Of a stretch of DNA of 6,600 bases, positions 1-5,532 are shown piece by piece. Source of the stretch: Thermoplasmata archaeon. Lineage in GTDB: Archaea > Thermoplasmatota > Thermoplasmata > Lutacidiplasmatales > UBA184. The notes below the pieces were generated by a model. The model ran no database searches and was not told the DNA's origin. It saw only the letters and a list, made by a program, of their open reading frames with translations. The DNA lies in NCBI GenBank assembly GCA_030043545.1, contig JASHXM010000131.1, positions 1 to 6,600 on the forward strand. Reading direction: 5' to 3'. The position numbers and the translations under genes were made by a program. How positions within the stretch are numbered: the first letter of the stretch is position 1; each line of letters begins with the position of its first letter.

Positions 1-2
1 CT

Positions 3-911
3 TTGTTCGTCGACACCGAGGCCGACGGGTCGGTGTCGGTGCGCGTCAGCTCGGGGACCCGCGCCGCCGTCCGGCGGAAGACGTTCCGGGAGCGGGGCGA
101 GGAGTCGCGGGAGCACCTGCTCCGGAAGTTCGTGGGGGCGTACGTCTCCGGGTTCGGCCTCATCGAGATCCAGTTCACGCCGGACCGCGCGCCGTTCGTC
201 CGAAAGGTCGCCCGGGAGTTCTGCCGTCTCGTCATCGGCCCCGAGGTGATCGAGGAGAGCGCGAACTCGATCGTCATCCAGGACCTCTCCGACCCGTCCG
301 AGCTGAGCTCGGAGAAATGCCTGCGGCGGATGCACCTCACGGTCCGGGCGATGCTCGAGGACGCGATGCGGGCGATCCGCACCGGCAACGAAGGGCTCGC
401 GCACGACGTCGCGCTGCGCTCGCAGGACGTGAGCCGTCTCTACTGGATGGTCGCCAAGCAGTACCACCTCGCCCACTCGGCTCCGTCCGAGACAACCACC
501 GCCTCGACCGTCCACGGCCACCGGCTGATCGCGAAGCTCCTCGAACGGATCGGGGACCACGCGCAGCGGATCGCGTCGATGGCACCGGTGCTCGAAAAGG
601 ACCGGCACGCGGATCCGAAGTTCATGGAGCGCCTCGACGAGGCCCGCGCCAGCGCGGTGGCGATCCTAGACCGGGCGTTCAACGCCCTCGTCACGCGGAA
701 CATCGAGGCGGCGAACGAGGCGATCGATGGCCGGACCGCGCATCAGAAGCTGATCGAGGCGCTCGAGCACCGGCTCTCCGCGCGGCGCGGCGAACCGGTG
801 CTCGCGCTCGGGACCGTCGTCGCGAGCCTCGGCCGGTCCGGGGTCTACGCCGCGGAGATCGCCGAGGAAGCGATCGACCTGGCGGTTCTGCTCGGCCCCG
901 ACGGGCCGTAG
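3..911 (+). CDS. AbrB/PhoU-type phosphate-uptake-like regulator, 5' end missing
   Basis: This is probably a cytoplasmic regulator of the archaeal family that joins an AbrB/SpoVT DNA-binding N-terminus to a PhoU helical domain. The frame is open to the left edge and stops with TAG at 909-911. The TTG at position 3 is only the first possible start codon in view; the first ~20 residues look like the end of an AbrB swapped hairpin, so about 40 residues are likely missing upstream. The PhoU part runs from about residue 105 to the end (counting the TTG as 1). It shows the helix motif SRLYWMVAKQY (144-154), the PhoU signature ERIGDHAQRIA (181-191) and a second, weaker repeat SGVYAAEIAEEAIDL (279-293). 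PhoU proteins tune phosphate transport or PhoR-type signalling through metal-binding helical bundles. No Pst transporter gene is visible here, so the target is unknown. It converges on the AAA+ gene. Confidence 0.85.
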   Translation: MFVDTEADGSVSVRVSSGTRAAVRRKTFRERGEESREHLLRKFVGAYVSGFGLIEIQFTPDRAPFVRKVAREFCRLVIGPEVIEESANSIVIQDLSDPSELSSEKCLRRMHLTVRAMLEDAMRAIRTGNEGLAHDVALRSQDVSRLYWMVAKQYHLAHSAPSETTTASTVHGHRLIAKLLERIGDHAQRIASMAPVLEKDRHADPKFMERLDEARASAVAILDRAFNALVTRNIEAANEAIDGRTAHQKLIEALEHRLSARRGEPVLALGTVVASLGRSGVYAAEIAEEAIDLAVLLGPDGP

Positions 912-914
912 TGG

Positions 915-1952
915 CTACGGGTTCTTCCGCCGGCCGAACAGCCGCGACTCCGCGGGCGCGCGGACCGGGGGGGTCTCCGAGGGGTCCGGGTCCGACGGGG
1001 CGGCGCCCTCCGCGGAGTGGATCTCGCCCCCGATGAGCACCCCTTTCCCGCGGTCGAGGGCCGAGCGGACCAGCTCGCCGTCGATCTGGTAGGCCCGGGT
1101 CGCGACCGCCCGCTCGAGCACGGTGTCGGCGTTCTCGAGCAGGTGGCGGGGGTTCCCGTGGGCGGCCTTCTCGAGCTCGACCACCGCCTCGCGGTCGAAC
1201 GGATACGTCGGCTCGAGCTCCTCGACGATCCGCTTCGCGAGGAGCTTCTTCGCGATCACCAGTCGTGCCTCGTCGTCCGAGAGCGGAACGAGCGGCAGGG
1301 CGCGATTGATCCGCGAGACGAATGCCGGGTGGTTGACGCTGAGCCACGCGAGATAGCTCGCGTAGCAGGTGAACATCACCAGCACCCCGGGCCGGATGAC
1401 GTCCGTCACCTCCTCGATCGTCTTGACGAAGGCGTCGACCTCCGCCATCTCGACCAGGTTGTGGAGGTCGTTGAGCAGCAGGAACGACGGGGCGGCCGCG
1501 TTGAGCGCCTCGCCGATCTGGCGCCCGACCCGCTTCGGGTCGTACGCCCCCGGCTTCGCGCGGGCGAGCGCGGTGATCGGGCGGAGCCACGCCGGGGAGC
1601 CGAGCATCTTGACATGGCCTCCCTCCTTCGCCGCCTTCTGGAACGCCTCGGCGAGCCCCCGCAGCAGCCACTGGGTGGTCGTGGTGACGTCAAAGTAGAC
1701 GCAGAACGCCTTTCGTTCCTTCGCCTCGGAGGCGGTCATGAGGAGGCGTTCGGTCTTCCCGGCGCCCTGGATGCCCGTGATCGCGACGACCGCCCGGTTC
1801 TCCTTGTCGAACACCTCCTCGCGGATCGTCCGGAGCATCGCGTCGACGTCCTGGTTGACGTGATAGATCGTAACGTCGGCCAAGCTCTCGCTCGCGAGCT
1901 CCCGGAACGGGTTCCCGGTGAGTCCGTACCGCTCGTAGCTCCCGGTCGGCAT
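915..1952 (-). CDS. AAA+ ATPase of the Orc/ExeA-like type with altered Walker B
   Basis: A 345-residue AAA+ protein. The start is the ATG at 1952, 8 bp after the TAA of the upstream gene, with a GGGGG stretch in the gap. An in-frame upstream extension overlaps that gene and was not used. The N-terminus YGLTGNPF (9-16) resembles the lead-in of ExeA- and Orc/Cdc6-like ATPases. Walker A is GIQGAGKT (60-67). Walker B is FLLLNDLHNL (157-166), where the usual Asp-Glu is replaced by Asn161-Asp162. VLVMFTCYASY (190-200) is the likely sensor 1 strand, and GNPRHLLENAD (266-276) looks like sensor 2. The tail from about 312 is Pro/Asp/Ser-rich, ends in basic RRKNP, and shows no winged-helix domain, which argues against a replication initiator. 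The role is unknown. Co-transcription with the ArlH-like gene and position opposite a pilin gene suggest a link to surface filaments (inference). Confidence 0.85.
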   Translation of the reverse strand: MPTGSYERYGLTGNPFRELASESLADVTIYHVNQDVDAMLRTIREEVFDKENRAVVAITGIQGAGKTERLLMTASEAKERKAFCVYFDVTTTTQWLLRGLAEAFQKAAKEGGHVKMLGSPAWLRPITALARAKPGAYDPKRVGRQIGEALNAAAPSFLLLNDLHNLVEMAEVDAFVKTIEEVTDVIRPGVLVMFTCYASYLAWLSVNHPAFVSRINRALPLVPLSDDEARLVIAKKLLAKRIVEELEPTYPFDREAVVELEKAAHGNPRHLLENADTVLERAVATRAYQIDGELVRSALDRGKGVLIGGEIHSAEGAAPSDPDPSETPPVRAPAESRLFGRRKNP

Positions 1953-1960
1953 CGGCCCCC

Positions 1961-2590
1961 TTACAGGATCCGGTTCCTCAGATCGATCGCGATCCGCTTG
2001 CCGTCGAAGTCGTAGTAGATGTTCCGGTCGACGAACTTGCCGTCCATCCACTTCGGGACCCGGAGGAACCGGACCAATCCCTCGGGTCCTTCTCGGCCGT
2101 GGAACTGAAGGAAGCCGTCGGCGAGGTGGATCGCGATCGCTTCGCTCCGGGGCTCGAACATCCCCCGGTCCGTCGCCAGGACAGCCGCCGTCCCGCGGCG
2201 TCGGCAGGTGGTCCGAAGTCCCCGGAGCGAGTGAGCCAGCACGTCCGCGGAGAGCTCGAGTGTCAGGAACGAGAACGAGTCGATCGCAACCAGTCCGCCG
2301 TCCTGGCCGAACTCCTCGAGCCCCTCCAGGGCGTCCCGCTCCTGAATCCGGATCGGCGCCTCCGGGACCGAGATCGCTCCGCGCTCGACCGCGAGTTGGG
2401 CGAGCAGCTCATCCCGGTCCCGGGAGGTGACGAACGTGACGGGCCACCCGGATCTCGCCGCGGTGAGGGTCAAGCGCCGGACGAAGAAGCTCTTCGCGGC
2501 GTCCGCGCCGCTCTCGACGACGATCAGCTTCCCCTGGTCGAGCTCCGGGATGATCGTGTCCAACCCCGGAACCTCGATGGGAATGCTCAT
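1961..2590 (-). CDS. ArlH/KaiC-like RecA-fold protein with degenerate P-loop
   Basis: A 209-residue single RecA-fold protein of the KaiC/ArlH (FlaH) type, starting at the ATG at 2590. It opens with a KaiC-like approach, PGLDTIIPELDQGKLIVVESG (starts at residue 8). The P-loop position reads SGADAAKS (27-34): Lys33 and Ser34 remain but the P-loop glycines are gone. Walker B GLVAIDSF (99-106, Asp104) is preserved. The segment 118-163 resembles the KaiC-family region containing a late strand ending in 'aDG' (Ala157-Asp158-Gly159). The C-terminus WMDGKFVDRNIYYDFDGKR (181-199) resembles the KaiC-type closing strands. ArlH binds ATP and regulates the ArlI motor of archaella. This protein probably binds nucleotide weakly or not at all and may act as a scaffold. 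It is the first gene of a two-gene unit with the AAA+ ATPase. A general KaiC-like signalling role is the alternative to a pilus role. Confidence 0.8.
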   Translation of the reverse strand: MSIPIEVPGLDTIIPELDQGKLIVVESGADAAKSFFVRRLTLTAARSGWPVTFVTSRDRDELLAQLAVERGAISVPEAPIRIQERDALEGLEEFGQDGGLVAIDSFSFLTLELSADVLAHSLRGLRTTCRRRGTAAVLATDRGMFEPRSEAIAIHLADGFLQFHGREGPEGLVRFLRVPKWMDGKFVDRNIYYDFDGKRIAIDLRNRIL

Positions 2591-2613
2591 GGGGCTCCGC
2601 GATGCCGCCCACT

Positions 2614-2622
2614 TGCTTAAGG
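2614..2622 (-). promoter_or_regulatory. Candidate archaeal TATA box for the ArlH-like gene
   Basis: On the minus strand this reads CCTTAAGCA, an AT-rich island in GC-rich DNA centred about 28 nt upstream of the ATG at 2590. Archaeal TATA boxes lie about 25-30 nt before the transcription start, so transcription would begin at or just before the ATG and the mRNA would be nearly leaderless. No Shine-Dalgarno is needed in that case, although GGAG does occur close to the start codon. The core CTTAAG is self-complementary and could in principle act in the other direction too, but it is about 90 nt from the pilin start. Assigned by eye only. Confidence 0.4.
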
Positions 2623-2694
2623 CCTCGACGGGGCCGACCCCCGCGGCCTATGGCGCCGGCGGTAGAGTTCGTAGTTTCCGTAGATAGTGGCTAA

Positions 2695-2700
2695 GGTGGA
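2695..2700 (+). promoter_or_regulatory. Ribosome binding site supporting the GTG start of the pilin
   Basis: GGTGGA lies 8 nt before the GTG at 2709 and, with the following G, is purine-rich and partly complementary to the archaeal 16S 3' end. It supports the GTG at 2709, which leaves a short basic prepilin leader of 14 residues. No in-frame ATG is present nearby. The next in-frame GTG, at 2721, would keep the cleavage motif but has poorer spacing. Confidence 0.45.
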
Positions 2701-2708
2701 GCGGGGGC

Positions 2709-3860
2709 GTGATTCCTACCGTGCGCAGGCTGGGACGTCGCCAGCGGGGACTGGCCGAGATCGTCGGCACCCTGATGCTCGTGGTGATCGTCGTGGCGGC
2801 CGCGACGGCGTTCTCGTTCTTCGTCGCGTCGTACCAAGCCCAGGTCCAGGCCGAGGAGACCGCCGCGCACAACAAGGCGCTCGAGGACCTCAAGATCCTC
2901 AGCTTGGCCCCGACGATCAACCACGAGACGCTTACCTTGGCCGACCTACAGATCGAGCTCGCGAGCCTCGACCCGAACCCGACCGTGATCACCGGCATGA
3001 CCATCAACAGCGAGGCGGTCGCAAACTACACGGTCACCGATTCGTCGGGATCGCCGCTGGCGAACGGCTGTTTCAATGCCGTCGCCTACAGCGGCTCGAA
3101 CAGCTCCTGCACGCTGACGGTGCCGGCCGAGGCGCAAACGTTCTTGGAGTTCAACCTAACCTTCAAGACGCCGTTGTACGCGTTCGGTCCTGCGACGGTG
3201 TCGCTCGGCGACGACGGCCTCCTCGATTTCAAGTCGTTCACGTCGCTTGGGAATGAGTTCACCCAGTCGTTCGTCCCGCCCGTCGCGGTGGCGCAGGTGT
3301 CGTTCGTGGGATCCTTCCCGGTGCTGGATGGCAGTGGTTCGTACCAGCCGAGCAGCGGCTCGGGCGGCAACGCCACCGTAGATTCCTGGCAATGGGACGT
3401 CGACGCCCCGGACGCTTCGCCCGCTTCAGTACCCGCGGGAGAGACGTCGGAGGTCGGCACGGTAGCATTCCCCGTTCCGAGCGGGTACACTCCGGTCGAT
3501 CAGGCCGTCGTGCTATCCGTGTTCACCGGCTCGGCCGGCGGAGGCTCGGTGGCCAGTCCGGCGAAGATCATCTCCAACCAGATTGTCGGCACCACGGACC
3601 TGGTCAGCTTCGACTTCAAGTATGACGCCCCGTCCGGCGGTTGGCTCCGGATCGCGGGCGCGACCCTCTATGATAACAGCTCCACCGAACTCCCCACGAC
3701 GGGCGTCGCCGCCGGTGTCGCCGACCTGGGGTCGTACTTCGGCCAGCAGGTGGAACTCGCGAACTATCTTACGCCGCTGGCGCTTTACCAGGTCTGGCTG
3801 AATGTGACGAACAGCCAGTCCTTGGTCGGGACGACCCACATCGACTACACGCTCGAGTAG
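2709..3860 (+). CDS. Large archaeal type IV pilin-like protein with PKD-like region
   Basis: A 383-residue secreted filament subunit or pilus-linked adhesin, starting at the GTG at 2709. The basic leader (RRLGRRQRG, 6-14) followed by LAEIVGTLMLVVIVVAAATA is a class III prepilin signal; PibD/ArlK-type peptidase would cut after Gly14. The hydrophobic helix (about 15-40) would form the filament core or membrane anchor. The ectodomain is beta-rich. Residues 190-290 resemble a diverged PKD domain (PPVAVAQV, then LDGSGSYQ, then SWQWDVDAPDA). Six N-X-S/T sequons are present at Asn106, 131, 149, 221, 323 and 365, suggesting glycosylation. The only two cysteines, Cys121 and Cys134, could form a disulfide. 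It is well above the 100-200 residues common for pilins, so a minor pilin, tip adhesin or S-layer-contacting protein is possible. It is divergent from the ArlH-like/AAA+ genes and convergent with the platform operon. It is probably not an archaellin, since no archaellum genes are in view. Confidence 0.85.
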   Translation: MIPTVRRLGRRQRGLAEIVGTLMLVVIVVAAATAFSFFVASYQAQVQAEETAAHNKALEDLKILSLAPTINHETLTLADLQIELASLDPNPTVITGMTINSEAVANYTVTDSSGSPLANGCFNAVAYSGSNSSCTLTVPAEAQTFLEFNLTFKTPLYAFGPATVSLGDDGLLDFKSFTSLGNEFTQSFVPPVAVAQVSFVGSFPVLDGSGSYQPSSGSGGNATVDSWQWDVDAPDASPASVPAGETSEVGTVAFPVPSGYTPVDQAVVLSVFTGSAGGGSVASPAKIISNQIVGTTDLVSFDFKYDAPSGGWLRIAGATLYDNSSTELPTTGVAAGVADLGSYFGQQVELANYLTPLALYQVWLNVTNSQSLVGTTHIDYTLE

Positions 3861-3911
3861 ACAGTCGGTGCGAACCGGAGCGAGCCAAGCCCACCCCGCC
3901 TCCCGGACCGG

Positions 3912-3925
3912 CCGTCCTTGGACGG
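3912..3925. repeat. Inverted repeat CCGTCC-TT-GGACGG
   Basis: Six-base arms separated by TT. In RNA it could fold as five pairs with a CTTG tetraloop. The left side overlaps an alternative pairing of GGACCG (3905-3910) with CGGTCC (3923-3928), so two competing hairpins are possible. It lies 52 bp after the pilin stop, where a 3'-end processing or termination hairpin would be expected. Confidence 0.5.
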
Positions 3926-4032
3926 TCCTCCGAAGAACCGGGGCGCGAACGTCCGGACCCCCGCGGTCAATCTGCGAGCGTCCTCAGGTATCGGCCCGCT
4001 CATACGGGGGCCCCGCCGCAGTGCCCTTCTGC

Positions 4033-4047
4033 CGGCCCAAAGGGCTG
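4033..4047. repeat. Hairpin CGGCCC-AAA-GGGCTG near the end of the platform operon
   Basis: Six-base arms, with one G-T mismatch that would be a G-U pair when transcribed in the plus direction, around an AAA loop. On the minus strand it lies about 28 nt after the stop codon of the Ig-TadC-like gene, a plausible place for a 3' end structure. There is no adjoining T-run. Confidence 0.4.
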
Positions 4048-4056
4048 AGTGCACTC
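4047..4056. repeat. Perfect 10-bp palindrome GAGTGCACTC
   Basis: A perfect self-complementary decamer directly next to the preceding hairpin and 19 bp past the stop of the Ig-TadC-like gene. It could be a dimeric protein binding site or part of the 3' end structure; nothing in the sequence decides this. A single palindrome of this length can arise by chance. Confidence 0.4.
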
Positions 4057-4074
4057 TCCCCGAATAGGCCGCGT

Positions 4075-5532
4075 TCAGGGGAACAGGATCAGGAACGAGA
4101 TCGCCGTCGCCGCCACGAGGCCAAGCGAGTGGATGATCCCGAAGCGGGCCCGTCCCTCGGTGAACGCCCCGATGATCGCACCCGTACCTAGACCGTTGAT
4201 CAGCATCAACTCGAAGAACCGCTCCTTGAGCGTAGGATAGGTGATCCGAGGGACCTGGGTCGCGGCCGCGCTGCCCGCCCCGCTGAGCGGACTGCCGATC
4301 GTGAGGAGTCCCAGGTTGAGCGAGCCGAGGGAGGGGGCGATGTACAGGAGAGAGAACAGAACCGCCATCAGGACCGCGAACGCGATGTAAATCACTGCGA
4401 CCGGCAGCACCAACTGCTTTTCCCGCTCCTCCTCGATCTTGACGAAATCATCCATGTCCTTCGCGGCCCGGTAGACGACCGTCGAGGTATCGCCGCCGAT
4501 CGACGATGCATCGGCCACCAGCCCGGCGTATCGACTGATGAGCCGGCTTCGCATCGGGGCGACCATCTCGCGGAGGATCGACTCGAACGGCCGGCCGATC
4601 CGGACCGAGTCGGCGGCGACTCGAAGGTTCTTCGCGAGGATGTTGGTGTGCGTTTTCGCGAGCTCGACGACCGCCTTGGCCGGATCGATCCCGCCCCGCA
4701 TCGCGTCGGCCATCTCGAACAGGAACTGGGCGAACGCGCGCTCGAAGGCGCGCATCCGACGCAGCTCGTGACGGGCATCGATCCCCCACGGTGTCAGCGC
4801 GATGAACGTCACGATGATCAGGACGTAGTCGACGGCGTTGGCCGGGAGTCCGGGTGTACTGAAGACGTAGGAGAGACCGACGAGAAGCGCGATGAAGGCG
4901 ATCCCGAGAGGCAGGTACAGCACAAGGTACGTGCGCTGCACCGGATGGGTCGCGAAGTAGCGACGGAGGGTGAATCGGGTCGTGGTCCGGAGGTAGAGGA
5001 TGTACCCGCCCACGGCCGCGCCGGCCAGCCCCGCCGCGAGGCCGATGTAGAACAGGATCTGGGTGGGGTGGATGTTCGCGAACGGGTTGGCAGACCCCGG
5101 GGCGGCTGGGGTGACCGTGAAGCTCCAGAGAACGGTGGTGTTGTGGTTCTCCGTGTCGTACGCGGTGACCGACGCGTTGTTGATCCCGTTGGTCAGTTTC
5201 AGGATCGCCGGCACGTGATAGGAGATCTGGTACGACGTCGCCGAGCTGACGGTCAGGTTCACGAGTCCGGTCACCGAGACGTTGAGCCCGTCCACGCGCA
5301 TCCAGACCTTCGAGGGGTTGATCGAGTCGACGGCATCGGAGATCGTCGCGGTGATCGTCGGGGTGTTCGTGCCCACCGTGCTACCGGGGCTAGGGCTCGT
5401 CGGCGTGATCACGACGGGCCCCGCCGCCGTCGTTACCGAGCGGATCGGCGAGCCGGACCCCGGGGCCGCCCCGAAAAGAAGCGCCACGAGCAGGATTAGG
5501 ACCGGCACAACGGTGGCGAGGGCCGGCCTCAT
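4075..5532 (-). CDS. ArlJ/TadC-like (T2SSF) pilus platform protein with Ig-like ectodomain
   Basis: A 485-residue inner-membrane platform protein for type IV-like pilus assembly. The start is the ATG at 5532, overlapping the upstream stop as ATGA after a purine-rich GAGGGCGGA; a longer in-frame reading only shadows the upstream gene. Residues 7-22 form a signal or anchor helix. Residues about 40-142 form an Ig-like beta domain (ITPTSPSPGSTVGTNTPTIT, then WMRVDGLNV, then LTNGINNASVTAYD, then WSFTVTP) with four N-glycosylation sequons (Asn84, 92, 119, 131). TM helices follow at about 158-181, 203-223 and 233-249. The cytoplasmic T2SSF domain is about 260-373 (FLFEMADAMRGGIDPAKAV; GGDTSTVVYRAAKDM). 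More TM helices lie at 375-400, 442-458 and 467-484. Basic loops at 182-200 and 459-465 agree with this topology, which puts the Ig domain outside. T2SSF proteins couple the cytoplasmic motor ATPase to pilin insertion. The ectodomain is unusual for the family. Confidence 0.88.
   Translation of the reverse strand: MRPALATVVPVLILLVALLFGAAPGSGSPIRSVTTAAGPVVITPTSPSPGSTVGTNTPTITATISDAVDSINPSKVWMRVDGLNVSVTGLVNLTVSSATSYQISYHVPAILKLTNGINNASVTAYDTENHNTTVLWSFTVTPAAPGSANPFANIHPTQILFYIGLAAGLAGAAVGGYILYLRTTTRFTLRRYFATHPVQRTYLVLYLPLGIAFIALLVGLSYVFSTPGLPANAVDYVLIIVTFIALTPWGIDARHELRRMRAFERAFAQFLFEMADAMRGGIDPAKAVVELAKTHTNILAKNLRVAADSVRIGRPFESILREMVAPMRSRLISRYAGLVADASSIGGDTSTVVYRAAKDMDDFVKIEEEREKQLVLPVAVIYIAFAVLMAVLFSLLYIAPSLGSLNLGLLTIGSPLSGAGSAAATQVPRITYPTLKERFFELMLINGLGTGAIIGAFTEGRARFGIIHSLGLVAATAISFLILFP

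Larger units (their letters stand above)
3861..4074. other. Convergent intergenic region with inverted repeats, no gene
   Basis: This 214-bp stretch separates the pilin stop (TAG, 3858-3860) from the stop of the Ig-TadC-like gene (4075-4077 on the minus strand). The reading frames that cross it look like neither a known family nor a membrane protein. It holds several short GC-rich inverted repeats, listed separately, and no clear T-run of the usual archaeal terminator type on either strand. No tRNA or other RNA gene was recognised. Its likely job is transcription termination for both converging units. Confidence 0.6.

Noticed and set aside
317..1036. 239-codon plus-strand frame within the PhoU-like gene and beyond
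   Set aside because: Arg/Ala/Pro-rich out-of-frame reading of a gene with clear PhoU motifs.
915..1952. Identification as an Orc1/Cdc6 replication initiator
   Set aside because: The AAA+ core is distantly similar, but there is no C-terminal winged-helix domain and no origin-like AT-rich repeats nearby.
1017..2015. 332-codon plus-strand open frame opposite the AAA+ gene
   Set aside because: The product is dominated by Arg, Asp, Glu, Leu and Val with no domain, as expected from the complement of a GC-rich gene. The minus-strand frame has a full set of AAA+ motifs.
1953..2051. 33-residue N-terminal extension of the AAA+ protein
   Set aside because: It overlaps the end of the ArlH-like gene and has an unrelated basic composition. 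The ATG at 1952 puts the YGLTGNPF motif right at the N-terminus, as in the family.
2709..3860. Identification as an archaellin
   Set aside because: The N-terminal leader type is shared by archaellins and pilins, but the PKD-like ectodomain, the size and the absence of archaellum genes in view favour a pilin-like protein.
3868..4191. 107-codon plus-strand frame covering the convergent intergenic region
   Set aside because: No hydrophobic pattern, domain or ribosome binding site, and it runs into the antisense of the Ig-TadC-like gene.
4648..5499. 283-codon plus-strand open frame opposite the Ig-TadC-like gene
   Set aside because: Low-complexity Arg/Gly/Asp-rich translation without recognisable features; antisense shadow of a clear membrane protein.
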